64,000 nucleotides of DNA. Origin: Dicaeum eximium (Eukaryota > Chordata > Aves > Passeriformes > Dicaeidae). Where the stretch lies: assembly GCA_013396995.1 (NCBI GenBank), contig VWZP01009170.1, positions 372,001 through 436,000 of the forward strand, read 5' to 3'. Within the stretch, counting starts at the first letter, position 1; every line of letters begins with the position of its first letter. Below, in pieces: positions 10,826 through 24,896 of this stretch. A program made the position numbers and the translations under genes. Below the pieces are notes generated by a model. The model saw nothing but the letters and a program-made list of their open reading frames with translations. It did not search any database and was not told the DNA's origin.

Positions 10826-13800
10826 AGTAAAAATTTGCCTGCTTAGGACAATTTTTCCCAGAAGCTGGGAAAAGACAGAAGTATCTGATTTTGAACTTGA
10901 AACTTAATTGTTTCTTCTCCCTCTGAAATGCCTTAACCATCTGTAGTGAATCTCCTGAAGGCTGCCAGTTATCACACCAATTACCTGACAAGAGGCCAAG
11001 TTTTAGGGCAGCTCTGCCAATTTTAAGAGAAGAAACAAGGCCCTGTGGAAATCAGAGTCAAACCATCACTAAAGATCTGATGGATAAATGGTGCTGCTTG
11101 ATTGGGAAGGGTCACTCTTGCATTCTTGAAGTTCATAAACCCTTCAAGACTGAGCAGTTCATATGGTTCTTCCTTTTAAGTAAGAAAGTATTTCTCAGGT
11201 ATTGAAATGGTAAAAAATGCCAGAAGTTATCTGTGCAAACTAAAGTAATTTTCCTTGTGAATGGGCATTAGGATAGCTTTTCATCACATGACTGCTCTTG
11301 ATTTTTCCACAGGTCCCCTACCTTAATGATTTGCCATTTGCACTGCTAATTAATACAGGCTCCCAAGTTCTATGTGACTTCTGAAAATGCAACACAATCT
11401 GTAAATCACTGGGATGCCCTTGGAAGTATCCCATCATCACTGAGCAGGTAAACTGCCAAAAATGAACATCAGCCAGCCCCACAGTTGGGGATATAAAACA
11501 GGTAGAGAGTCAGAGGGATTTCCTTACCCTCTTGGACTTCTCCAGAAGCACATTAACCACAGGAAAAGCTGCCACACTGCACTGCTGACAATCCAGCCAT
11601 TTCTGTGGAGGTGCTTGTTGGTACAAATACTGGAAAGATGTGCTGTCAAGCTCTAGAAAGGGCCAGTGCACACTTGCCCATGTTCCTCTCACTAGGAGCA
11701 CTCCAAGATTTTTTTTATCTGAATGTTCATGTGATTGGCAGTAAAGAAGACACCCACCACCCATACCCAGAGCAGGGCTGCAGTCTTTGCATTAATCACT
11801 GGGAATGCCATATTTTCCTCTCTGGAAAAGGCTTATGGCTGGTAATTTACAGTGTTTGCCAGCCCAGCCTTGTTAAAAGATTTATGTCTTTCCAGCACTT
11901 GTGAATAGCATCCCTTTTCTGAGCTTTTTGGTGAAGCTGGGTTCCCTCTGTAGTCCTAATGCTGCACATTCCTGCTGTGCCTTTCCTTGCTTTCTGTGAG
12001 CTACAGCCTCTCCCTCCTCCTGGCCTGATGAGCACCAGTAGGCTCAGACCTGAATAAAAGCACAGCATTTTTACTGAAGGGACCTCCAAGTTCAACCAAA
12101 CCTCTGGTAGCTCCTGTGTGTGGCAGCAAAAGTGAGGACAGAGGCACAAGCTGGCACAAGCTGGCACAGCAGCCCTGGTTGGACAGCTCAGCTCCAGGGC
12201 ACAGCCCTTCTCCTGTGTGATGGGGACACGTCCCTTCCTGCCTTCCCTTTTGGTTGTGTTTCTTTCTGTTTTGGTGGGTTTGGATTCGTGTTAGGGGCTC
12301 TGTCAGAAAGGGCCATGTCACAGAGCCTGGCTGCTCTGCCTGTTCCTTGTTGCTCCAGTTGCCACCTCCTAGGAGAGCCAAGCTATCCACTTCTAAGCAG
12401 TGCCCAAGAATTGGAAGTGAATGGGGTTTTTTAACCAAAAACACCTCAATTTGTCCATTTCTCAAGCAAGTGGATTTGGCTTTCTAATGAAAGATTGTGA
12501 TTGTGAGAGCCCTCCCTGTATGGACTTTTTTCTTTTACCATCTTCCAAGCAGACTTGCCCTGCTACAACTCTTGTCTTGCAAAGGCAGGAAGGCTCCTGG
12601 ATTTCCTGTCTTTACCCAATGAACATCATTTAGCATCCAGCCAGAAGGCTTGGTCAGGATGAAAACAATATTGAATTTTTCAGGTCTCATTTATTTAAGA
12701 GAGTAAAATGTCTTTCTTCTCAAAGTGCTTCTCTTTAGCTTTCATTTCCTGTGCACAAAGTAGCTTTGTCTCGAGTACAATAATTAAGTTGTTGACCTTC
12801 CTTAGAGGTCAAACATAGCTTCCCTTTGGAGGAAGATAAAAACAAGCAATAATAGATACTTTGCCTGGTTTAAGATACTTGGTCTGCATATCCATGATGT
12901 TGCTGTAACTTCTGCTGGATCTTTTTCTCAAGATAATTCAGGGTGACGTGCTGTTGGTCCATTTATTTTGGTAGGAACATAGTATTTACTGGAGTTGCAT
13001 TTTCCCCATTCTTTAGTAGAAAAAAAATTCTATTGTAACTTCATCAAAGAGCACGATGTAGCACCCATATGGTTTAATGAGAATGTTTCATGGGATTTTA
13101 AAATGATATTTTTACTCTAAATTAGTGATTTTCTTTTTCTCTCTAATCATCTAAAAATGTTTTTTCAAGATCAAAAATAAGAATGAAGAAGCCCAGACAT
13201 TTTCATGCATTATACAAGGCAAATTGCCATTCTTTTCACACTGCTCTCTGTAAAATCGCACATTTCTGATTTTTATGGTGTTCTTTAATTCCTGTTTACT
13301 TGTTTTTTAATATGACTGCTAATTTACATTAATGTTCCTAATAATCTGATGTGACATTCCACATGGGATATGAGGTGATGCCAGCAGTTCAATTCCCAGA
13401 GCTGTGCCTGTGTGCCTAAGTGAGGCACAGGGATCATCTGATCAGTTTGAATAAGTATTAGCAGCAAGTTTGACTTCTTTTTTTGTGGAAATGTGAGCTC
13501 TTGTCCATGGCATGGAAATTGGGGGGTTGGATTATGCTTTACAAACTGGGCAAGAAATAGAAATTATTGCAGGTGGAAGAAATCAGCAAATTCCAGTGAT
13601 AGGAGGCTCTTGTTGTTCATTTGTGCAAATGGCAATAGATGCTGGAATTGCAGAGCATGTAGGAGGAAGGAAAAGCAAACAGGCAACCACCTCCACTACT
13701 GGAATAGGATGGGGCAGCCTTCATACCTTTGAATTATGAAACCTTATACTCTAAACCCTCATATTCCCTGTACCTTTCTTATTCCTTCCAGAAGCTTTTT

Positions 13801-16800
13801 TTGGACTTTTAGATTTCCTTTTCTGGTGCAGGCTGTAGAATGAAGTCTGAAAGGGCAAGGTATAGAGCCATAAAGAAGCCCAAATTTACATGTGCTCTTG
13901 GAGGAAAGAGAATAATTCCCACCACAGCCAAGCCTGAAGTTCACTCCATTTCTTGCTGTTGTTCCACTTCATAGCTATTAATACATAAGCAATCCCCTCC
14001 TCATTCACCAAAACCCTTAAATTCATCACACTGTCCCATCATGGTAAATTAAAGTCAAATATGCCTTAATGACAGGGGGCTTAAGTGGAAAAAAAGTCAG
14101 GCCTGAGCAAAGCATCTTTTTTGTTTCTGAAGCAAAAGAGCAAGGCTGGTATCTAATTTTGGACCCCAGGGAAATGCCTCGATACTGAAGTGGTCAGCAC
14201 CACGTACAAACTTAGTGAGAGCCTGGTATTCCCCACTGCCAGCAGTCATTCAGACTTGTGTGGGCACCCCTCAAAACCCCTAAGTAGAAGCTATGGTTGC
14301 AGTTCTTTCAGCCATTTTAGAGCTTTGTAGGTAAATGTGGTCCAGCAGCATCAAAAGGCAGTTCTGTTTCTAATAAAGATTAAAAAATATTTTTGAATGA
14401 CCCTCCTTGTTCCTTACTATTATACGGTATTAAAATATAAGAGCGCAGCCAAGGAGAATAGAAAACAAAGAGAAAAGCCTTTTAAAAAAATTCCACATTT
14501 TTATATCCTTTCCCTACTAACCCACCACAGAATTCAAGGGTGGGGGATTCGAGGCCTGAAAGAATCTTCATATGGTGCCAAAAATTCCCCACAGATCTCT
14601 CTGGTCCCTCAGCATTTGGCTATTTAAAGCAAAAGCATTGTGTTTTAGATGCTAGTTCAGATCCATTTTCCATATGAGGAGGTGGGATGTAATTAATTAG
14701 CTGTTCTTTTGATTTCTAAGTATCACATGCACATTTCATAAGGGCATGTACTTTTGACAGGCTGGAAAAAGGAAATAAAATACAAGTTGCACCAGTTAAG
14801 TCTTCTGGGTACAAATGACAGATCAGCAGGGGATTGCTACCAATGTTGATTGAGTCACATGAGTGTTAATACAAACCTAGGGGAAAAAAAATCTGGATGA
14901 AATCACAGTAACAGAGTTTAAAGTGTTTATTTTAGTCATAATTGCACTGTTTTTACATAATGTCTTTGATCTGTAGGTTGAAAAGAGGCAAAGCCAGTAG
15001 TCCATAGTAGGAGTAACCAAAGATAAACTTCTCTGTACAGTTTAAGTAAGTGAAGTCCATAGTCAGAGATACACACATATAGAGTAGGGAGGTAAAACCC
15101 AGGCTTCAGCATGCCAAAAACTACAATTCATTGCCATTTCAGCTAATGGAGTCTCTTTTCTGGATTTCTGCATTGACTTTAACCTTTAAGTGGATCATGT
15201 ATCAGAGAAAATCCCACATAACAAAGCAGCCATGAAAACTGAGGGAGAAATCTTTACATCTCCCATCCAACATGAAAAAAAAATAAATAATAAATCTGCA
15301 AAACTGGAACAGACAGCTAACTCCTCCAGACCCTTCATCAGCACAGAGGTCCAGCTGCTCTTGCTCCATGACCCTGTTGGCCACAGATGGTCTTGGAGAT
15401 CCCTCAGAAGGTCACCTGCAGACTGGGAGCCAAATTCACCATGACAACAGCAATTTGATGTCTATGGTGACTTCACAAAACAAGCAAAATTCCTCTTTCT
15501 TGAAGGAGCAGCCAAGTCTTCCATGTCTGCTCTCATATCAGGACTGGATTTGCTCATCAACCTTCAGAGCCAGGGAGCTGCAGCACCAAAGGAACTGGCC
15601 TGTGACCTCTTGGGTCAGGGGATGAACCAGAATAAACAAGCTCCATAGTCCCATTTATCTCTCTCTAACTTTTGCCCCTTTGTTTTGTTTTCTAAAGCTA
15701 AGGAGCATCTCCTGACTGAAATGCTTGAAGACTGAGGACATAAGGACACTCTTTAATTGCACAAGTCCTTTGTCATCTTTATCTCTGCTCGGAGGAGAGG
15801 AGGTTTGTGGAGGAGCTGTGGCCTTTATTGTGAGGTCTGCTGGTGTAGCTGGGAAAACAGACTCTGTTGCACAAATCCTTTCTCTTGGAAGTGCTCCCTT
15901 CTGCTGGAAGACCAAATGTGTTTAGGACATTCAGTGGGTCCCTCCCTGTATGTTGGGTGAAAATGTCTGGGCATTTATTTTGGTCTTTTCTTTACTGTTC
16001 TGCTTATGTCCAGTTTTCCAAAATGATGCCTGGAGGGTTTCATGCAGGCTGATTCTCCCAAAGCCCTCTCTGCCAGAGCAGAGGAAAAAAGCAGGTTCCT
16101 TTTTGGGGCATTTCAGAGCCACAGCTACACCAAAATGCTGAGCAATTCCCCTCTTGCTGAGCTCCAGGGGTGCCCAGGGAGGCTGAGAGAGGCTCACTTG
16201 AACTCTCCATCAGCCACTATCCTGTGCACTGTTGGTCTGTGAATGGATGTAATTGCAAAAGTGAATCACACTTTAATGACAAATGCTTCAAAAACAAAGC
16301 TATAAAATTCTTGACTCAGTTATTAACTTTAAATGAATCATTTAGGTTGTTTCCTTCCACACACCCCACCCCCATTAACTTATTCTTGAGGGGAATGTAT
16401 TTATGGAGCCATGTGCTTCTCACATGGTTGAGGCTAAAAATAGCTTTAGAAACCCATTCCAGCTAAAACTTAATTTAAAATCCACTTTGTCAGCCTAACA
16501 CATTGGTCTTTTAGCCTGGTCTCTTTATCTGTAATGATAGCCTTGACCAGTCTTTCAAGTGCTGATTATTTCCTATACTGTTCCTCTATTAAGTAATATA
16601 TAAATAAACACATTCCTAAGCTCAAGGAAACCCCCAGATTACATACAAAATTTATTTTCTCTCTATGGCCTGGACTTCCACTTGGGCAACAAGCAAACTT
16701 ACTCTCATAAATACACATGTGCACTGTGGAGACATCAGCTCAGGTTTCTTGCTTGGTTTGGGTTTTTGGGGGGAGGGAGAGGCTTATCAGTCATTGCAAG

Positions 16801-19800
16801 GATATTGTCTAAGTATTGAATTGTTTTTCCCATGTTCTTTTTTGTCAGCAATCAGCAATTCAGATGCTTCAAAATGTCTGAACCCTCATGGGTCAAATTC
16901 TTCTTCTGTTTATTTCAGTATGAGCTCTGTCACTCATTTTAAAGCAGGGACTGTAGCCCATAATAGACAATTACACAATTCCTGGATGAAAGGGATGTTT
17001 TCTCCTTGCCTTAGATAATTAAGTCCAATGCAGAATCTTTCCATTCCCATCACTAGTTTTTTTGGTTTTTGTTTTTGTTTTTTTTTTTTAACTGGTCTTG
17101 GGATGACCATGTCCTGAGCTCCAAGGGTTGAAATCCTTTAGAAATGAGATTTTCAGCCTGCAGTTTATGAATCTGTGGGGCAGCAACAGGCAGCTGAAGA
17201 AGGCAAAAGTAATGTTACTTTTGCAGGAACTGCAGAGGGATCCATGTGAAACAAATGCAGCATTCCACATTAAAAACCAGATGCAATGCCACTGATTTTG
17301 CTAATATTATGCTTTACAGAGGAGAGATTTTGGTCACATAAGAATGCTTAGATTGGCAGAGAAATTTTTTGTTCTTCTGGTTTCAACACTTTTCTGCCTG
17401 AATCCCACTACTCATTTCTACAGCCTTAGGCATTATTTATTTAAAAGCATGGTCCTTTTTGCTTCCAGAATTCATGTCATTAATGATGTTTCATTCTCTC
17501 TGTCCAATAGGATGGAAGAGGTAATTTCCCTTTGTGCAAACCAGTTGCTGTTTTACTAGACCTTTTTCAATCCACTTGTATGTCTGCTCCTGTCCTTCCT
17601 TTTAATCTAGGTCACATGGGAAAGTTCCTGCTTTCCTTCAGCTTTGTTTAGCTTTATGAATTTTGGGTTCCCTGCTAAATTTAGCAATCACTTCTTTGGT
17701 TTCTATATACATATATGTATGTGTGAATTTTTCTGATTAGTCTACTTTTTTTTAAATTTAGTGTTTAAATAATTTTCAGTCAGTGGCAGAATTTTGCCCT
17801 TTCAGCCCTGATTGTTCAGTTCATGCCATCAGCTCCAGCAGGAGTCTCTCTGCAAAGCCAGGTAAGTGTTTGGTATTTTGCTGAAACAATCAAAGGATGT
17901 CAGCGGACTGGAGAGGTATCAAATCTCTTTTTATGTTATTCTTGCAATTCCTCTATTTCTTTAAGGATTGTATCAACTATTTGATTGGATACTGGTTTCT
18001 ACAATAAGTAGATGCCATTACAGATATAACCACTGCTCTACTCAAACCAGAACTGTTTGTAGTCCTACTGCTCTGAGAGGATTGCCATGTGTTTACTAGA
18101 GACAGAATTAAAGCTGCCATACTTAACTCCTTTGTAAAGATACTGTAAGTTTGGTAACCACAAGAAGGAGACAAACCATAGCAATTTAAACATTTACAGA
18201 TTAATTTTCCCCCCAAGATGGTGTCCAGTCATAATCAGTTTTTCATGCAGTCATATACCATAGGTGAGTTTGGGATTCTTGGGGCAGGTTGCAGACTCAC
18301 CACCTTGAACCATTGCTATTTTCGTTTATGAATCTACAATCAGCAGCTTGAATTTCACATATATCCAATTGATCTTTTCACACCTAATGTCTCTAATTGC
18401 ATCATTAAGCAGGAATGATCATGCCTTCCAGTCCTTTTATATCCTGTATCTGGTTTACACATATATTGTCTATCTATTTCAGTCAGGGGTTATGGGTTTT
18501 TTAAGTTGAAACTGTTAAGTTAGTGAAAACCCTAACAAAAGAGTGGTTAACAGCAAAAGGTGCTTTAAACTGGTATTGATTATTCCTGCAGATTGGAAAA
18601 CACTTGGTTTGCATCATCCCTACCTGCAGGGAGGGGGCAGCTACACCCCAGTCATACCAGTTTCAAACTAGAAGAGTTAAATTGATGTAAAACCCCTGTG
18701 TCCTTTAGCTTTGAGGTGCAATTGGGAGTTAAAAAGGCAGAAGTCAGATTTCAGGCATGTGAGTAAATGCATGCCAAAACCTAGCATTTAACATGAAATT
18801 ATTTCTTAATGGCATTTTAATGTGGTTGGAAGGAGCCCAGTACGCTACAAAAGGCAGGAAATTCAGAGTTAGCACCTGTGCACCATCACCTTCTGTGTGC
18901 TGGAGCTACTGCTCCATGACACATTTCAGGTTTGGCTGCTTCTCTGCTGTCTACACTGCCCAGATTCTGCAGCCTCCTCTGACAGGGTGGCCTCCAGACC
19001 CTGGGTGCTCTGCAGCAGCAAATGCCACCAGGAGTGACACTCCCAGATGCAGCTTTCAGGCCTCTTTGTTGAAGATGGAGTGCTCAGAGCAGAGAGTTAA
19101 AATCTGCAGCTACCAGTGTTTGCCTTCTGCTTTAGAGCCCCTTTGACTTCATTATTTCCTCTGTACACATCACCATTAGCAATGCCAGTTTAAAAAAAAA
19201 CCCCACTGATTCAGTACACTTAAGTAGCTCGAAGTTTGAAGGTTTTAAGGGGGAAAAAAAAAGCAGTTGTGAGATTCATAGTGAGGGCAGAGCAGCAGAT
19301 TTCAGTCCAGGCTCTAACTCCCACAGCCCCCCCAGGGATTAAATACACAGCCAAAAGCTTAAGAGTGGCCCAAACTCCAGGAGTGCAGCTCCAGGGGATT
19401 AAAGGCAGGTAGGTATGAGAGGATGAGCTCTGGCTTGCTGCTTGGCAGGGACAGGGATTTGGAAACCCAGACCACTGTCACATCCACAAAAATCAGACAC
19501 CAAGCAGGAGACAAAGTTCTGTCCTCCTTGAAACAAAGAGCTGCCAAAATGTTCATGTCAGGGATTTTCTTCTCTTGCTTTGGGCAGGCAGAGCTGGGTT
19601 GCAGCCGAGCAGCTCAGGACCTCACCCACGCCCAGGCACCAAAACAAAAAGTGCAAAAATGGGCACGTGTTTAGGGGAGCTCTGTAAACACAACCTCTGC
19701 ACACAAACTGTTAAGTATATTCAGGATTTGGAGTTTTTGCTTTGGCATCTCTTTATGTCCTTTAATGAAACTACTGGCAATGAGGTTGTAATTTTTTTTC

Positions 19801-19863
19801 TTTGGTTTGAATTTCTAAAAAGCATAATTTCAGCAATTTTTCTCTGTTCTTACACACACGCAC

Positions 19864-19903
19864 AAATTGCTTTAGACAGGAAGAAATTGCTTTAGACAGG
19901 AAG
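19864..19903. repeat. 20-bp perfect tandem duplication
   Basis: The unit aaattgctttagacaggaag occurs twice in direct succession without mismatch. Confidence 0.95.
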
Positions 19904-20218
19904 AATTTTCTAAATTGAGTTAGACTTGAATCAAATAATTGGAAACCTATTTTTAAAAAGCACTGTGGTACTTCACATACTTTAAAAAAATTCTTGTATT
20001 CCCAATTGTTTTTCAGTAAACTTTCATTGGTCTGTTTAAAGTTCTGCAAGTGTGAATATTCAAATTTCAAACATCTGGCTTCAAAATCGAACATTTCAGA
20101 AGTACTATATCCCCCCTTAATGCAGAATTGTCAGTAAAACTTCAGCAAAGACCAACTCTTTTCTTTGCCAAGGGGCTGGTTCTGCATTATTCACTCAAAT
20201 AGGCTTTTTTTTTTTTTT

Positions 20219-20251
20219 TCCATTGACTGGAATGGGAGCAGAATCCATCCT
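20219..20251. repeat. Half-element of the palindromic MITE family, after a poly-T run
   Basis: The sequence tccattgactggaatgggag followed by cagaatccatcc resembles one arm of the same family (ccattgacttcaatgggagcagg). It directly follows a T15 run. The opposite arm is not convincing. Confidence 0.35.
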
Positions 20252-20639
20252 GAAATAGTAGCCCCCCTGGTTTAATCCATGACAAGAGACAAACAAATAG
20301 ACCCTTTGAAATTAGTTTCATCTTTTGTGTCCCATTTGTTCTCTGAAGCAGGTGTCAATTGGATCTTTTCCTGTCTGTCTGTGGTTGAAAAGCAACATGT
20401 TGTAGTTAAACCCACTTGTAAATTGTAGTATTTTACAGAAGAACTCCCCCGGGGATCTACTAAAAAGCTACTTGAGTTTAAGAACCAGAAGTCAAAAAAG
20501 GGTTAATTTGCTTTCTTGGACTCCTTCTCTCCCTTTCTCATTCTGTTTCAAGTAGTTTCTTGTTTAAAAAATATCTCTCTACTTATATGTCTCATACTGT
20601 ATATGTCTTCCTATACAGTAAAAAGATTCTTCATACACA

Positions 20640-20720
20640 GGGTCTGATCCTGCCTGCACTGAAGCTCGTTGATTTGTAAATCTTGGAAAAGAATTTCCTT
20701 TCGTAGTGGGCCCAGCCACA
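20640..20720. repeat. Degraded relative of the palindromic MITE family
   Basis: It begins gggtctgatcctgc, has ctgaagctcgttgattt, and ends tttcgtagtgggcccagcc. The order of motifs parallels the palindromic element at 24.9 kb, but the arms no longer pair well. Assignment is by motif resemblance only. Confidence 0.4.
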
Positions 20721-23700
20721 AATTTCCTATTTTCTTGAGCCAACAATCTTATCAACAACCTGCTTTGTGGATCTAGGGCTAGAAACTGCCTCAGAGTTTT
20801 TAATCTTGTGAAAAGGTGACTCAGGAACTAAAACTGCAAGAAGCTGGCCCAACTGCCCTGCAGACAGAGTGGTTGGCTACCCAGAAAAAAACACCAGCAG
20901 CTTCAACAGCAACAACAAGCCCACACCTGTCACATTTTGAAAGAATGACATTATGTATAAGAAAATGCACTGGAAATAAGTATAAACTGTTACATGATAT
21001 AACTGCATAAAATGAGCAACTCTATACAGGCTTGATCAGAGGGGGCTGTGCTGTTTACAGTGACGAGTGCCCCTTTTTTGTACCAGTCTTTTTAAACCCT
21101 CCCATGAGGATTTGTGTAGCATTGCATCACCTCCTGAAGCCAATTCCAACTGCACAAGGGTGTTACTAATGAATAGAGAAGAAAAATCTCAGTTGCTCAT
21201 TAGCAGCAAGTAACAGTCTCTGTCAGCAAGGTGGAGCTCCAGGTACTGCTTTTTCCATTCCATTGTGTTTCACACTTGCTGTTGTCTCCAGGGTACTGGA
21301 GGAGTGAAAATCTTGAAAATCTTCTACAGACAGGCCAGCTGCCTTGAATAAACACGTACTTTGATCTGCAGGGATTTCCTCAGCTGCAGGTACCAAAGTG
21401 CTGCACACTCAAACCATTTTCCCCCGTCTCTCCCGGCTGTAAAACCCCCACAGCCCTGTAGAGAGGAGCCTCCAGCCAACCCAGACCAGTCTCCAGCCAA
21501 CCACAGCCCTCTGCCCAAAACATCTGCCCTGGCAGGACCAGGAGAGACGTTTGTGTGGTTTCCCAGAGCCTGGTGAGTGTTTGCTCCCTGCCTGCCCTTT
21601 ACTGGCATGTGCCAATCAGGTTTCTGCAAAGGCTCTCTGGGCACCTTTCTGCAGCTTCTCCCTGTGCTCTGACCATCTCATTCAGACCCACTCAGACTTC
21701 CACCATCCCACCATGGACAGCAGGTGAAGCTGTTGCTATCCAAACTGTGCCTGAGAGCACCAGCAATGTGCACTTTTGTTTGCTAGACAGCACGCTGGAA
21801 ATCGGGGAGTAGAGAACAGTTTTCTTAGAATTAAATACTTTACATGAGAGGTCCCAGATTCTGTCTTCTTTCCCTGTTGCCTTATTTGACATAAAATCAT
21901 CCTCCTTTAAAGGCACATTCCCCAGTTATTCCTGTCCTCTCCTAGCTGGGACATTCCCCAGGGAGTCCCTCACTATTTAGTTTTGTGATTATTATTTCAG
22001 GTACTGAGGTATTGCTGGCATGGGCACTGCTGTGAGAAACACTGCACTAAGGGAGGAGACAAAAACAGCCTACACCTCAACCCTGCTGGAAGGAGCATCT
22101 AGTCCAGCTGCCCATCCTTAGTCCAGGAAGAATTCATTTGACACCTCAGCAACTTAATAAAAAGCATTAAACACATTTGCTTCTTTAAATGATTTCTTCA
22201 CCTGCTGTGGTAACTCTGAGCCTATTCTTGCTGTTTCCTTACAGCCAAACACCTGTACTGGGCACGTTGTGTCAGTCCCTACAGAACAAATATTTACTTC
22301 CCATGAAATCTTTTCCCCTGCATTTCAGAAAAGATTGTGTTTTAAAAGACCTGTCACAGATCATTCAGATGTCTCTGCAGGGAATACTGAATTTGTCATC
22401 AGGCTCAGATTTGGGGAACCAATGGCTCTCAGAGAAAGAGGCAAATGGCAGGGAAAGAACCTGCCCTCACTCTCCATGTTTCTGCCACCTTTGTTGAACG
22501 AAGTTCTTCTCTAATGACAGGATTGTGGCATTCTTCCTCCTACATCAGCTTGTGGTGTGTGGTGCTTATCTGGAACTTTTGCTTTATAGAAGAGAATGTT
22601 TATCATTAGCACTGTTTAGTTCCTAAAGCACTGGCTCGAAATTGGGCTGGGAAACTTTAGTGTAAATTCAGCACTTCAGTATTTAATTACTGGAGATTTA
22701 GAACATGCAGGTTTCAAAACCAAACGTTTCACTGATGTGGCACAATTTTGACATGACAAAGCCCTGCACGAAGAGATTAGGAAATACAAGTGTTGGCTAC
22801 CAAACAGAGGAACAGACTGAGCAAAACCAATAAAATCAAGGTCCTTGATCCCCTTTCCAGGAGGTATAACTAGACTAGGCAGGTCCTTACCTGTGCCAGT
22901 GCAGCAGCTCACTAACAGGAGTTCAAGTCCCTTTGCACAGGCTGTGCTACAGGTGTGTTAAATCACCCAGGTGACACTTAAAACCTGAAGTCATCCCAAA
23001 ATGAGCTCTATTTTCTTCACCTCTGGGAATGAAGATCTTCCTGCAATGGACACAGGTAAACTCTTTTTTTAGGAGACAGACCTTCATCTCACCCACCATT
23101 ACAGGATTCACTGTGAAATCCTCCTTTCCCTCTCCTGCTGCAGAGCTGTCCTTCAGCCTGAATGGGCCTTATGGTTCTATTATTATTAATATTAAATTTC
23201 AGATCTCCAGAGTCCAGAGTCACAAAAGCAGTCTTGAAAAAAGCCAATTGCAAGCCAATAAAGTGATATTTTCTCTGCAGAAGTGAAGGGTTGAAAACCA
23301 TAGGGGCAGGTGTGAATTGCTCTGTTTATTTCTTTATTTTTTTTTAACTTTCAAAAACACTGCTGCACATAGGATAAGACCTGTCAGAAGTGATCAAGAA
23401 ATTCAAGCCTCAGTCAAACAACACCTTAGGGTAATTTACAGCTTTTTCAGCCATCAGCTATGCCAGGATCACCTCCTTCCTCTGTATTTAGCTCCCACCA
23501 GAGCTGTTTGGCCATGCACCCGCAGACAGCCTGAGTACACACAGGGCAAGCTGCAGCCTTATTTATTTTATGTAATAATTTGAATTTAGTGATAAATTTG
23601 GCTGAGTCAAGTTAGTGGATGAGCCAATCTAATAGCTCACTGCTGCTAAAACAGGGGGCTGCCTCCCTGCTCTGGGCCAGGGGGCCAGCTCTGCCACATG

Positions 23701-24451
23701 GCTGGCACTGCTGCCAGAAAACCACCGGGAGCCACGGTAAATCAATCCAGAATCGGAGCCTTGACTCTGTTTGAAACACTCAGCTCCACTGCACCAACTC
23801 AGGCACTTCTGCAGTGCTAAAACTCTTCAGAGGAAAGGCATTTGCTGGTTTCACTGTATTTCTCCAAAGAGGCAAAAACTGCCTTGCGGCAAGCTCCTGT
23901 GAAAGTCAGCAGAATTTAGAGTCTTTGGGCACTTGTGAAAAACCTTGCCTGGCATGCTGCTTCCCACAGTCCCGTACTGCCACAGCTTGGCAAATGCTCC
24001 CGTGCAGTTGCACATCACCAGTACAAAAATGTGCGGCATACTGAACAGCAAAAATGTGGCAGAGTGTAAAATAAAGATAATTTGGTCTTAAAAAAACACA
24101 ACCTAGCAGCTGGGAAACTGGACAGGACTGTTTTTTCTGTTTTCTCCATTTCCATATTCCATAATCCAGACTTGTTATACATTTCCGGTTTGGCTTCGAG
24201 TTTTAATAAAGTGGCTGCTGAATTTCCAGCCTGTCACACAGGCACTGCAGAATTCAGAAATCTTGACCCCAGCTGGTGGCAAAATATGTAGATGGGAAGA
24301 AAAGCACCAGTCTAGGAGAAGCAGGAAAATGGAAAACTCTAAGCTAATCAGTTCTTTTAAAAAGAGGGTGGTTACTATTCAAGTAGTAATTTATTGAGAT
24401 AAAGGAACCATGAGTCACAGAAAGACTTAGGTTGCCTGCAGGGGAATGTTA

Positions 24452-24493
24452 TTCTTTTTTCTTTTTTCTTTTTTTTTTTTTNTGGTTTTTTTG

Positions 24494-24531
<38 letters not shown>
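24452..24531. repeat. Poly-T / pyrimidine tract with an undetermined base
   Basis: T-runs interrupted by single C precede an N at 24,482, then two short G interruptions, then 36 uninterrupted T (24,496-24,531). It has no recognisable LINE or SINE body on either side. The length is likely unreliable in the assembly. Confidence 0.9.
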
Positions 24532-24535
<4 letters not shown>

Positions 24536-24896
24536 GAAGACCCTTGTGTGTGCATTTGCAGCTTATAGCTAAGAGGTTGGAGCTAGGAGCTAATCAGCCA
24601 TTCTGTCTCCTATCTGCTGATCTGCTGGCGTTGGGGGAAGGGGAATGTGGGCAAACAGGCATTAAATTCCACCGGCAGGCGACGGGAAGGTATTCCTTGA
24701 TAAGCAGCATCCAAGATGATGAGCTGTAAAGCAAAGCCTCTGTGAGGAAGCAGGGGAAGAGGTAGGGAAAGCTTTAACCATCTGTCTCAAGGCAGCCTCG
24801 CTCAATGCTTGCCAGAGCAGAGGTCACCACCAACAATAATAACCCTGGAGAAGCCAGACGTATGCTTTCCATTCACCAATAATCTACAAAGTATCT

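Noticed and set aside
12001..12465. 154-codon ORF on the minus strand
   Set aside because: No domain, no splice context, and several overlapping frames of similar length in other phases.
13384..13400. tRNA B-box-like word gttcaattcc
   Set aside because: No matching A-box, acceptor stem or cloverleaf around it.
13512..13739. 75-codon ORF beginning MEIGGLDYALQTGQEIEI
   Set aside because: It looks briefly protein-like with Gly/Ile-rich stretches, but it is short, matches nothing I know and has no neighbouring coding sequence.
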